A stretch of 12,834 nucleotides of DNA, from positions 1 to 12,834 of the forward strand of contig CAZSJY010000053.1 of NCBI GenBank assembly GCA_964607375.1, in the 5' to 3' direction. Below, one piece after another: positions 1 through 7,434 of this stretch. Under the pieces are notes generated by a model. The model was not told the DNA's origin and did no database searches. It saw only the letters and a list, made by a program, of their open reading frames with translations. The stretch comes from JACNLC01 sp964607375. GTDB taxonomy: Bacteria; Fidelibacterota; Marinisomatia; SCGC-AAA003-L08; JACNLC01. The position numbers and the translations under genes are program-made. Positions within the stretch are counted from its first letter, which is position 1; every line of letters begins with the position of its first letter.

Positions 1-92
1 TTCCAAGGCTTCTGTAAATCATCTAACTGTAAACAAGGTCTATGGTAAGACACTGTAAAACGATATTATTAATTTAATTTTCTGAAAACAAA

Positions 93-650
93 TCAAATGT
101 TACTTTTATCTTTCCTAGTATTGAACACTCTTGAGATTTCATACCCTACTACTCCTGTAGCAACAGATACATTTAAGCTTTGTTTAACTCCGTGCATAGG
201 AATTTCCACTGAGAAATCTGATGTCTCGATTAATTCTTCTGATACTCCTGATACCTCATTACCAACAATAAAACATACAGGAAACTTCCAGTTGATTTCA
301 TAGATTGAAGTTGATTTTCGAGTTTGCTCTAAAGCAACGAGTTGAATCCCTTTATCTTTCAATTTTGTAGCAATTTCTATCGGATTTTCAAAGTGTTCCC
401 AATGGACTGATTTTTCCGCACCTAATGCAACTTTGTGCAAATCGTCTCTTGGAGGATAAGCCGTATAGCCGGTTAAATATACTTTCTCTGCTCCAAATCC
501 ATCAGCAGAACGGAAAATCGATCCAACATTATGCACAGACCTGACATTCTCAACTAAAATTGAAATTGGAACTCTAGGAATTAATTGAAGCTCTTCTAAA
601 GTAGGTCTCGCTGCTTTAAGTTCGTCGTTTGTTCTTTTTTGAGTCTTCAT
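93..650 (-). CDS. SpoU/TrmH-family RNA 2'-O-methyltransferase
   Basis: Predicted cytoplasmic SAM-dependent RNA ribose methyltransferase of the trefoil-knot SPOUT class. All three family motifs are visible: motif 1 around residues 34-54 (ENVRSVHNVGSIFRSADGFG, with N35 and R47), motif 2 at 128-138 (FIVGNEVSGVS) and motif 3 at 149-165 (EIPMHGVKQSLNVSVA, the knot and SAM site). At 185 residues it is a minimal catalytic-domain protein with no clear N-terminal RNA-binding extension. The ATG at 650 is preferred because AAAAAAGG lies 8 nt upstream; an in-frame TTG at 683 would add 11 unconserved residues. It is divergent from the M61 peptidase gene across a short intergenic region. The substrate (tRNA Gm18, 23S rRNA or other) cannot be read from the sequence, so no symbol is given. 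Family assignment is secure. Confidence 0.93.
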   Translation of the reverse strand: MKTQKRTNDELKAARPTLEELQLIPRVPISILVENVRSVHNVGSIFRSADGFGAEKVYLTGYTAYPPRDDLHKVALGAEKSVHWEHFENPIEIATKLKDKGIQLVALEQTRKSTSIYEINWKFPVCFIVGNEVSGVSEELIETSDFSVEIPMHGVKQSLNVSVATGVVGYEISRVFNTRKDKSNI

Positions 651-787
651 TTCAAATACCTTTTTTGTTTCGGATTGAACCAAATATTACGCAAATTACA
701 GTACTATATTTTACTGACATTTTATCTATTACATAGAAACTGTTTTATTGACTATTTAACTCTGTGATTTTTTGAAAAAGGACATTT

Positions 788-2539
788 ATGAAGAACATTG
801 ACATTCACTATCATCTGTTAATGGAAGAACCACATACTCACCTGTTCAAAGTTCATATGAGTTTATCAAGAATATCTTCTAAGACTTTAGATTTCTTTAT
901 GCCAGTGTGGACACCCGGCTCGTATTTGGTTAGGGATTTTAGTAAGAATGTCCAAAATGTAAGAGCATTTTCGAAATCCACTTCCCTTAATGTATCGAAA
1001 CTCAACAAAAATACTTGGAGAGTAGTTACAGGAAACCAAAATAAAATTACATTCGAATATCAAGTTTATGCGTTTGAATTGACTGTTAGAACAAGCTTCC
1101 TCGATGTTGATCACGCAATGATTAATGGTGCATCTGTGTTTATGTGTCCAAGCGGATTCGAACACAATAAATCAGTATTGACTATTGAACCCTATTTTGA
1201 ATGGAGTAAAGTATCCACAGAACTAACTCCTGATAAAGGGGACAAGCATCGGTTCAAAGTTAAAAATTATGATCAACTTGTGGATACTCCTATTGAACTT
1301 GGAAATCAACAAATTAAATCGTTTAAAGCATCAAATATTACTCACGATTATGCTGTTATTGGGAAAGGAAATGCAGATTATGATAAAATTATCGCTGATT
1401 CCAAAAATATCATTGAAGAAACACATCGTATTTTCGGTGATATTCCATACGATCATTATACATTTTTTCTGTATTTAACCAATAATGCTTATGGTGGATT
1501 AGAACATAAGAACTGCAGCTCTCTCATTTACGATAGATGGAAATTTTCAAAACGAGAGGATTATATCAAGTTTATTGGATTGGTTTCTCACGAGTATTTT
1601 CATACTTACAATGTGAAACGAATCCGCCCAAAAGAATTGGGACCTTTTGATTATCATAAAGAAAATTATACCGATTTATTGTGGATTGCTGAAGGAATGA
1701 CAGCATACTTTGACAATCAAATTTTGAGAAGAGCTAATGTTGTCACTACAGAAGAATATTTCAAATTACTTACTGATGATATTAAGAGATTTGAAAATGT
1801 TCCTGGGAGAATGGTGCAATCTGTCGCAGAAGCTTCTTTTGATGCTTGGATAAAACTTTATCAGATGAATGAAAACACAGTTAACTCGACTGTTTCATAC
1901 TATTTGAAAGGATCTCTCATTGCACTTGCTCTTGATTTGACAATTAGAAAAAAGACGAACAATAAATATTCACTCGATGATGTTTATAAACTCCTATGGA
2001 AAGAATACAAAAATACATCAAGTGGATTTACAGAAGCCGATTTTATACGAATTTCTGAATCCATTGCAGAAACTTCACTCGATAGTATTTGGAATATGGT
2101 ACATTCAAAAGATGAAATTGACTTTAACAAGATTTTTGCAATTGCAGGACTACAACTCAATCGAGAATACAAAGATGAAAAGGATTCAGAAAAATCTGTG
2201 ATAGGAGTTAGATTTGATGAAGATAAATTAATAATTAAGCAAATATACGCAGACTCTCCAGCTTACAAAGGAGGATTGAATGCTCACGACGAGCTGATAG
2301 CTGTTGATGGAATTCGGTTAACACTAAAAAACAAAGACGATAGACTATCAAATTTACCAACAGATAATGAGGTAACTTTCACAATTTCACGAGATGGTTT
2401 GCTGAGAAAGATTCAAGTAACACCACAGGTCACACCAAAAAATCAATATACATTGACAAAAGTTGAAAATGCTGATACTCTCCAACAACAAATTTATGAG
2501 AGTTGGGTAAATGAAAAATGGAATCAAGATGAAGATTAA
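788..2539 (+). CDS. M61-family (glycyl aminopeptidase-like) metalloprotease with PDZ domain
   Basis: Predicted zinc metallopeptidase of family M61. The layout is an N-terminal beta-rich domain (about residues 1-175, including the family-typical stretch VWTPGSYLVRDFSKNV at 40-55), a gluzincin catalytic core, and a C-terminal PDZ domain (about 470-545, with a GLNAHDELIAVDG core). Zinc ligands are H268 and H272 in HEYFH and probably E302 in WIAEG. YGGLEH at 235-240 is also typical of the family. The 583-residue length fits M61 proteins. No signal peptide is seen, so it is probably cytoplasmic. The ATG is preceded by AAAAAGGA at about 5 nt spacing. The 3' end overlaps the start of the thiamine pyrophosphokinase gene, so the two are probably co-transcribed. 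The natural substrate is unknown; known members prefer N-terminal glycine or alanine. Confidence 0.93.
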   Translation: MKNIDIHYHLLMEEPHTHLFKVHMSLSRISSKTLDFFMPVWTPGSYLVRDFSKNVQNVRAFSKSTSLNVSKLNKNTWRVVTGNQNKITFEYQVYAFELTVRTSFLDVDHAMINGASVFMCPSGFEHNKSVLTIEPYFEWSKVSTELTPDKGDKHRFKVKNYDQLVDTPIELGNQQIKSFKASNITHDYAVIGKGNADYDKIIADSKNIIEETHRIFGDIPYDHYTFFLYLTNNAYGGLEHKNCSSLIYDRWKFSKREDYIKFIGLVSHEYFHTYNVKRIRPKELGPFDYHKENYTDLLWIAEGMTAYFDNQILRRANVVTTEEYFKLLTDDIKRFENVPGRMVQSVAEASFDAWIKLYQMNENTVNSTVSYYLKGSLIALALDLTIRKKTNNKYSLDDVYKLLWKEYKNTSSGFTEADFIRISESIAETSLDSIWNMVHSKDEIDFNKIFAIAGLQLNREYKDEKDSEKSVIGVRFDEDKLIIKQIYADSPAYKGGLNAHDELIAVDGIRLTLKNKDDRLSNLPTDNEVTFTISRDGLLRKIQVTPQVTPKNQYTLTKVENADTLQQQIYESWVNEKWNQDED

Positions 2540-3164
2540 TCTACCAAGTAAAATTGTCATTTTAGCTAATGGAAGTTTTCCAACTCATAAGATTCCACTT
2601 GAAATTCTTAATAAAGCTGAAACCGTCATCTGCTGTGATGGCTCTGCTGATATACTACTCACTTACGGAAAAACACCTGATTTCATCATTGGAGATATGG
2701 ACTCACTCTCAGGCGAAAACAAAATCAAGTTTATAGATAGAATTATTCATTTAGAAAGGCAATCTGACAACGATTTAAGCAAAGCGATTTTATGGGCACC
2801 GCAAAACGGAGTGATAGAAATCCAAATTTTAGGAGCTACTGGAAATCGGGAAGACCATACAATCGGGAATATATCCTTAATGCTAAATAACCGATTTGAT
2901 GTTGCTTTACAAATGATAACTGATTTTGGTATTTTTACGATGATTCAAAAAGAAACTTCTTTTCAGAGTTTCAAAGGGCAACCCGTTTCCATATTTTCAG
3001 AAGATTCGAGTACTAAAATAACATCTAATAATCTAAAGTATCCTTTAACAAATACTCAATTAAAACATCTATATTCTGGGACTTTAAACAAATCTATTAC
3101 TGACCAGTTTTCAATCGATATTTCAAGCGGAAGAGTGTTGGTTTATCAAGCGTTTGAGAAATAG
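2529..3164 (+). CDS. thiN: Thiamine pyrophosphokinase
   Basis: Predicted to transfer pyrophosphate from ATP to thiamine, making thiamine diphosphate (TPP). Hallmarks of the TPK catalytic domain are visible: an ANGSF motif (13-17), CCDGSA followed by PDFIIGDMDSL (35-60, acidic Mg/ATP-binding residues), QSDNDLSKA (78-86, equivalent to the usual QDTNDLEKA) and LGATGNREDHTIGNI (101-115, equivalent to GATGGRxDHTLGN). A C-terminal beta-sandwich thiamine-binding domain follows. Length is about 211 residues, normal for bacterial TPK. The ATG at 2529 overlaps the peptidase stop by 11 nt and has a GGA 6 nt upstream. An in-frame ATG at 2511 is the alternative start and would add six residues. The overlap points to translational coupling with the upstream peptidase. 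No other thiamine gene is nearby. Confidence 0.93.
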   Translation: MKINLPSKIVILANGSFPTHKIPLEILNKAETVICCDGSADILLTYGKTPDFIIGDMDSLSGENKIKFIDRIIHLERQSDNDLSKAILWAPQNGVIEIQILGATGNREDHTIGNISLMLNNRFDVALQMITDFGIFTMIQKETSFQSFKGQPVSIFSEDSSTKITSNNLKYPLTNTQLKHLYSGTLNKSITDQFSIDISSGRVLVYQAFEK

Positions 3165-3246
3165 AATTTTTATTTAATCACAAAGCGCACAAAGAAACAC
3201 ATTATTTGTAGTTTGAGTTTTGGGTAATTTGACTCTTCTTTAGAAA

Positions 3247-3429
3247 TTAGAGCAAACCATAAACTTCTGAACAATCTCCATTACAAGTAGCTTCTGATTG
3301 ACTATCATCATCTGCTGGGTATTCTGCATACGCTCCTACAGTCGTATTTTCCCACTCGCTATTACTCAAACCAGTTGGTATTGCATCATCTGGTGAAACA
3401 CCATCATTACAGCTAAGTATTAATAACAA
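3247..3429 (-). CDS. Small lipoprotein-like frame lacking a good start codon (possible remnant)
   Basis: The frame encodes an acidic peptide (rich in D, E, S and N, with two Cys near the end) that follows a convincing lipobox. Reading upstream from the Cys, the open frame runs KELSLILCLLLILSC, a classic lipoprotein signal shape, but it meets a TAA codon (3454-3456) before any ATG or GTG. The only usable start inside is TTG at 3429, which leaves six residues before the Cys, too short for a signal peptide. The AAAAGGA upstream would fit a start near the lost Lys codon. This suggests a start-codon loss or frameshift in a small outer- or inner-membrane lipoprotein gene, or an unusual initiation codon. 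I recognise no homologue. It sits in the gap between convergent genes, downstream of the CoA-transferase genes on the same strand. Confidence 0.35.
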   Translation of the reverse strand: MLLILSCNDGVSPDDAIPTGLSNSEWENTTVGAYAEYPADDDSQSEATCNGDCSEVYGLL

Positions 3430-3450
3430 ACAGAGTATAAGTGATAATTC

Positions 3451-3523
3451 CTTTTACTGCCAACTGCCTCTGATTACTACTCCGGCTTCCAGTTTCCTTT
3501 TCTCCATTTCCCATCAATTTTAG
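3451..3523. other. Intergenic segment of different base composition
   Basis: Between the lipoprotein-like frame and the CoA-transferase gene lies a pyrimidine-rich, locally higher-GC stretch that contrasts with the AT-rich surroundings. It includes a short tandem heptamer (ACTGCCA ACTGCC) and the phrases CCGGCTTCCAG and TTTCCTTTTCTCC. No gene or strong hairpin is visible. It may be a decayed intergenic repeat unit. The rest of the 3165-3535 gap holds only the small lipoprotein-like frame. Confidence 0.3.
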
Positions 3524-3535
3524 ATTAGTGATTTA

Positions 3536-4306
3536 CTAAATATAATACTTATCCTTATCCACATCTTCTCTTAAAATCTTCAACTCTTCTTCAGTTGGAG
3601 GGAGATTTTTTTCAATTTCGTCAGCAATCAAAATATCGAAACCTGTGTTTTCAATTACTTCATCAACGGTAACTCCAGGATTTAATGCTAATAATTTCAT
3701 CCACTTTGTTTCTTCATCAAATCCAAATGTACATAATGGAGTAACGACTCTATATGGACCTGTATTTGGAGCAAGACCTGCTTCTTCCCTTGCATTCGGT
3801 CCAGTTAAATAACCAGGAGTTGTAACAAAATCAATTTTTGGGATAAATCTTCTTTTGTCGTGTTGCATTATGATAATGGTTTTCCAACACGCGGAACCAA
3901 CATCATTTGCGCCACCAGAACCGGGTAATCTGACTTTTGGATTATCGTGATCACCTCCAATTATTGTAGAATTAAGATTTCCATACATATCAATTTGTGC
4001 ACCACCTAAAAATCCATATTCTACAAATCCTCTTTGAGCAGTTTCCATAATGTCACAAATTCCTGCTGCAGCAAGTCCTTTGTTAAAGGTTCTCATATCA
4101 CCCACTGCCAAAGGAAGTTTTTCAAGTTGGGCTCCCATTCCACCAAACTCAAATATCGAAATCAAATTTGGAGCGTGCATTTTTTGAGCTAATGATGCCG
4201 CTAACATAGGAATTCCTGTTCCAATGAAACAAGTTGCATTATCCTCCATTAATCTTGCACTAATAGAAATTAGTAATTCTGATGGATTATATTTTACTTC
4301 ACTCAT
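3536..4306 (-). CDS. Family I CoA-transferase, beta subunit (GctB-like)
   Basis: Predicted second subunit of a cytoplasmic heteromeric CoA-transferase that moves CoA between acyl groups through a glutamyl-CoA intermediate. At 256 residues it matches the beta subunit of glutaconate CoA-transferase type enzymes. E53 in IFEFGGMGAQ sits where the catalytic Glu of this subunit is expected. The Gly-rich LPGSGGANDVGSA motif (127-139) and the TPGYLTGPNAREEAGL segment are typical of the GctB/IpdB group. The start is firm: ATG at 4306 has a GAGGAG ribosome site 6 nt upstream and overlaps the alpha-subunit stop as ATGA, which fits subunits made in equal amounts. The acyl substrate cannot be inferred; no dehydratase, thiolase or beta-oxidation gene is adjacent to guide the call. 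Confidence 0.88.
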   Translation of the reverse strand: MSEVKYNPSELLISISARLMEDNATCFIGTGIPMLAASLAQKMHAPNLISIFEFGGMGAQLEKLPLAVGDMRTFNKGLAAAGICDIMETAQRGFVEYGFLGGAQIDMYGNLNSTIIGGDHDNPKVRLPGSGGANDVGSACWKTIIIMQHDKRRFIPKIDFVTTPGYLTGPNAREEAGLAPNTGPYRVVTPLCTFGFDEETKWMKLLALNPGVTVDEVIENTGFDILIADEIEKNLPPTEEELKILREDVDKDKYYI

Positions 4307-5277
4307 TTTTTGCTCCTCTCAATTTTTAGAGATTCCAATTTTTCAATGCCTACTAACTCCAAATATTCATCATGATTCGCAACATTGTATATCCATTTAT
4401 CGAGATAAGCATTGGTTTTATCTGCATCTTTTGAATCAGAGTAATATGATTTGATATGTTCTTCATCTCGTTCATATTTATAAGTCATTTCTCCTGGATG
4501 AGATCCGAAAGGAGCTTCAACCACCGCATCCACAAGATAATATGGGATAATCGTTTTTTCTGGATTTGAACGAATAACTTCTTCATCCACAATTTCTTCA
4601 GCAGAAATAATTAGTCGCTTGGATGCCCGAGCCATTTCTGCAGCAAAACCTGAAATTCCATCAATTTGAGCGTTTCCATATTTATCAGCTCTTGATACAT
4701 GGATTAATCCGACATCTAAAATCAAAGCAGGGAGTAAACCGACCGTATCTCCAGTAAATGGACATTCCACCGCTTTGGCTGAACTATATTTGAAAGTATC
4801 AGTTCCGAGCATCACTTTTGTTGGAATAAATGGTACACCCATTGCAGTCGCCTTGAAACGCCAAGATAATGCTGCATTTGACCATTCAACGATATTTTCA
4901 ACATAACCACCCTCAACAGCTCTTCTTAAATTGGATGAAAGTCCATAAACTTCCAAGCCAATGTAAGTCCAATCGAGTTCTTTAACCGAATTAGATGCTG
5001 CCAGTAAATCTGATTCAAATACTCCTTGTCCAGCACATCGTAATTTTTTGTAGCCCTGCCGAATAATTTCACGAGTTAATGACATTGGAGCTCGTACAGT
5101 ACCATAAAGTTCAATTCCCAAATAATCACCATCTTTCAGAAACTTACTTATAGCGTCCGATTCATTCATTTGTTTATTAATCAATGCTTTAGATTTGTTC
5201 TCCCTATTCCACTTTCTGAATGCATCAATATCAGGTTTTTGGATAAGTTCTTTTTGACCTTCAGCAACAATTTTCAT
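4303..5277 (-). CDS. Family I CoA-transferase, alpha subunit (GctA-like)
   Basis: Predicted first subunit of the same CoA-transferase. At 324 residues it is close to known GctA proteins. Recognisable family features are the VPFIPTKVMLGTD segment (148-160), the ILDVGLIHVSRADKYGNAQIDG segment (186-207, the usual 'xxHxxxADxxGNAxxxG' CoA-transferase signature) and FGSHPGEM (257-264). The start ATG at 5277 is supported by AAGAGG about 7 nt upstream, overlapping the stop codon of the ATPase gene before it. This shows tight linkage to the upstream cluster (10-nt gap). Its 3' end shares ATGA with the beta subunit. Substrate could be glutaconate, a 3-oxoacid or a steroid/aromatic ring-cleavage product as in IpdAB; the sequence alone does not decide. 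Confidence 0.9.
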   Translation of the reverse strand: MKIVAEGQKELIQKPDIDAFRKWNRENKSKALINKQMNESDAISKFLKDGDYLGIELYGTVRAPMSLTREIIRQGYKKLRCAGQGVFESDLLAASNSVKELDWTYIGLEVYGLSSNLRRAVEGGYVENIVEWSNAALSWRFKATAMGVPFIPTKVMLGTDTFKYSSAKAVECPFTGDTVGLLPALILDVGLIHVSRADKYGNAQIDGISGFAAEMARASKRLIISAEEIVDEEVIRSNPEKTIIPYYLVDAVVEAPFGSHPGEMTYKYERDEEHIKSYYSDSKDADKTNAYLDKWIYNVANHDEYLELVGIEKLESLKIERSKK

Positions 5278-5287
5278 ATATATCCTC

Positions 5288-6037
5288 TTATTGTTTTTTC
5301 TTTGGATTTTGCTTTTTCCGATCTGTTTTGGTTGGTTTTTCCTTGCTTTGGGATTTTTGAGGTCTCTTTTTAGTAGAGGACCTTACGCTAGAAATTCTAC
5401 CGTTGTTCATTGTAACGAAAACCGAGGTTGTCTTTTTTAGCATTTCAGGATTTAGTGTTGATACAATAACAGTAACACCATCATAATTGCTTTTTCTGTA
5501 CAGAATTCGCAACAAAATATTCAAAGAATCAGACGACAGATGTTGTTCGATTTCATCAATAATTAAAATTTTTGTATCAGCTGCAATCTGTGCTGCTAAA
5601 ACAACCCAACGAAGTTGACCAGGAGTTAATGATTTCATTTTCACATCTAACAATTTCTCAATTTCCATTTTTCGTGTTATGCTATTTAATCTTTTTTCAA
5701 CATATTTTTTCCCATGAGTATATTTGCTAATAGTTTTTTGTAAGTAATATTTTACAGTTCCCCACGGTGTTTTGATCTCTTGTGGCACTACAGCTATGTT
5801 GTCTAAAAATTCACTCCTTGATAATTTGTTTACATCGCGTCCATCAAACCGTAAACTACCCGAATTATATTTCATTTCACGAGATATTACTTTTAGTAGT
5901 GCAGTTTTACCAGAGCAAGAAGTACCTGAAATAGTATATATTGCTCCTCTGTGAACCTCGAAATTTTTAATTTCAAGAATTTTGTTTCCTGCTTTTTTTG
6001 TTGTTACATTTTTAATTTCAAATAATGGTACTTGCAT
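5288..6037 (-). CDS. Divergent stand-alone ABC ATPase with basic C-terminal tail
   Basis: An ABC-type nucleotide-binding domain (about residues 1-216) with Walker A GTSCSGKT (38-45), Q-loop Q86 (AVVPQE), a degenerate signature LTPGQ (137-141, normally LSGGQ) and Walker B ILIIDE (157-162). The switch position reads VIVSTLNPE (190-198), so the usual H-loop histidine is replaced by L195. Residues 221-249 form a Lys/Arg-rich tail (13 basic of 29), unusual for a transporter ATPase. No transmembrane or permease gene is adjacent. ATG at 6037 has AGAAAGG about 8 nt upstream and lies inside the 3' end of the amidotransferase gene. ATP binding is likely; strong hydrolysis is less certain. It could act with distant FtsX- or LolCE-like permeases or bind nucleic acid or membrane through the tail; the role is unknown. 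Confidence 0.82.
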   Translation of the reverse strand: MQVPLFEIKNVTTKKAGNKILEIKNFEVHRGAIYTISGTSCSGKTALLKVISREMKYNSGSLRFDGRDVNKLSRSEFLDNIAVVPQEIKTPWGTVKYYLQKTISKYTHGKKYVEKRLNSITRKMEIEKLLDVKMKSLTPGQLRWVVLAAQIAADTKILIIDEIEQHLSSDSLNILLRILYRKSNYDGVTVIVSTLNPEMLKKTTSVFVTMNNGRISSVRSSTKKRPQKSQSKEKPTKTDRKKQNPKKKQ

Positions 6038-6731
6038 AGTTTTTACCTTTCTTCACTAAGTTTATAAAATTGAATAGAACTTTATTCAAATTAAGTTCTG
6101 TTGTAGTTATTTTTTCGTTGTTAACTGAGTTTGTTTCCTGTATAAAATCTACATACTTTTTCATTATATCGAAACTAAACTCAGGATGAAATTGAACTCC
6201 AAATACATTCTTCTCAAATTGAATTGATTGAATACCTTTTGTATTTTCAGCCAAACTAATAGCTCCTTTTGGAAGTTTAATTACAGTATCTCTATGACTT
6301 TCATAAGCATCAAATGTTTCTGAAAATCCCTCAAACACCAGAGAAGTTTTTCCATACTCATTTAGTTGTATGGGGTGTACACCTAGTTCCCATCCATTCG
6401 GATTGACATCAACTTCTCCGCCCAAGGCTTTGGCAATTATTTGATGGCCAAAACAAATTCCAAAAATTGGTTTACCCAAAGAAACTGCTAACCTAACTTT
6501 CTCAACTAGATCTAACATCCAATCTTCATTATCCAACACAGAATCACCTGATCCACCAATTATCCAAGCATCTCCATCATCTGTGGATAACTCGTCACCT
6601 TCATACACCTTTATCTGTTCAACGGTAATTCCATTTGGTTCAAGAATTGATGAGATGAAATCGAAATCTTCTCCATATTCTTCTATGACTGTTGGAACTT
6701 TTTCTCCTGTGATTACAGAAATGATTCTCAC
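6018..6731 (-). CDS. Class I glutamine amidotransferase-like protein
   Basis: Stand-alone glutaminase domain like the one in GMP synthase. The catalytic triad is intact: nucleophile Cys93 in GICFGHQ, and His182 and Glu184 in VQFHPEFS (numbering from the GTG start). The YESHRDTVIKLPKGA segment resembles the substrate-loop region of GMPS-type single-domain amidotransferases. Length is about 237 residues, with a C-terminal extension after the triad that is rich in Asn and Lys. GTG at 6731 overlaps the upstream stop as GTGA and is preferred; an in-frame TTG at 6743 would add four residues. Its 3' end overlaps the ATPase gene by 20 nt. It may hydrolyse glutamine or a gamma-glutamyl compound (some relatives act on gamma-glutamyl polyamines); the acceptor is not evident. 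Confidence 0.87.
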   Translation of the reverse strand: MRIISVITGEKVPTVIEEYGEDFDFISSILEPNGITVEQIKVYEGDELSTDDGDAWIIGGSGDSVLDNEDWMLDLVEKVRLAVSLGKPIFGICFGHQIIAKALGGEVDVNPNGWELGVHPIQLNEYGKTSLVFEGFSETFDAYESHRDTVIKLPKGAISLAENTKGIQSIQFEKNVFGVQFHPEFSFDIMKKYVDFIQETNSVNNEKITTTELNLNKVLFNFINLVKKGKNYASTII

Positions 6732-7381
6732 TTTTCCACCCAACAGCTCTTTTTATTGTTGAAATCACAATGATTCTGGAGTTCGCAAAGCTGACAATCA
6801 GGGTTTTCTGCATCACAAATCTCTTGAGCAAACCTCTTCAAATTACGGAAAAGATAATAATCTCTACCAACTGGAATGTAAGGATTTATTAAATCAGAAA
6901 CTTGATTCAATAATAACTCTTTTTGAACAATTCCCATTCTTGTTATTACACGATAAACTTCTTTATCTACAGGAAATACATCTCTCCCCAATGTTTCGGA
7001 AAGCATTACTGAAATTGAGTAACTATTAATCCCATGAATTTCATTGAGTTTATGATAGATTTTTTCAGTTGACCAATTAGATAGTTTATGGAGTGAATAA
7101 TCCTTGAATGTTTGATAAGTCCATTTCAAAATACTCTTAATCGTTTTGGTATTTTGATAATCCAACCCTGCAGATTGTAAAGTATCTTTTAATTCTGAAG
7201 TGGAGGTTACAGTAACATTCTCAAAGTTATGATATATTGACAATAATACACTGCAAGCAGTACAATTAGAAAATACTGCATTAATCATACTATCTAATGG
7301 ATCAATTTTTGGAAATTGCACATTCCATCCTTCTCCTTCAAAAAAGGTAGTAAAATATGCTATCTTATCTTGTCGAACCAT
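6728..7381 (-). CDS. Endonuclease III-like HhH-GPD protein with [4Fe-4S] cluster
   Basis: Predicted DNA repair glycosylase-family protein of 217 residues. The helix-hairpin-helix spans about 112-127 and is followed by FPVDKEVYRVITRMG, which holds the conserved catalytic Asp (D139). Four cysteines (C189, C196, C199, C205) have exactly the C-x6-C-x2-C-x5-C spacing of the endonuclease III iron-sulfur cluster. The hairpin normally reads GVGRKTA, with the Schiff-base lysine; here it reads GINSYSI, so that lysine is replaced by Y121. It should therefore lack bifunctional lyase chemistry and could be a monofunctional glycosylase or a DNA-binding relative. ATG at 7381 has only a weak ribosome site (GGGCGGAA). 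The gene follows trxB after 53 nt, and its stop overlaps the amidotransferase start. Confidence 0.85.
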   Translation of the reverse strand: MVRQDKIAYFTTFFEGEGWNVQFPKIDPLDSMINAVFSNCTACSVLLSIYHNFENVTVTSTSELKDTLQSAGLDYQNTKTIKSILKWTYQTFKDYSLHKLSNWSTEKIYHKLNEIHGINSYSISVMLSETLGRDVFPVDKEVYRVITRMGIVQKELLLNQVSDLINPYIPVGRDYYLFRNLKRFAQEICDAENPDCQLCELQNHCDFNNKKSCWVEK

Positions 7382-7434
7382 TTCCGCCCATTCATTGTGG
7401 ACGAAAAGTCATAGAATTTAAGGATTGCTTGATT

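Noticed and set aside
1..58. Open frames at the left edge (for example one ending VNKVYGKTL at 58) that could be the tail of a gene
   Set aside because: Fewer than 20 codons are visible, two frames look equally plausible, and no motif is present.
684..787. Promoter-like words (TATAGT on the minus strand, TTGACT on the plus strand) between the divergent genes
   Set aside because: Neither has a partner element at proper spacing, so no promoter could be supported.
3165..3246. CACAAAG...CACAAAG phrase after the thiamine pyrophosphokinase gene
   Set aside because: Only two short imperfect copies; not enough to call a repeat array or terminator.
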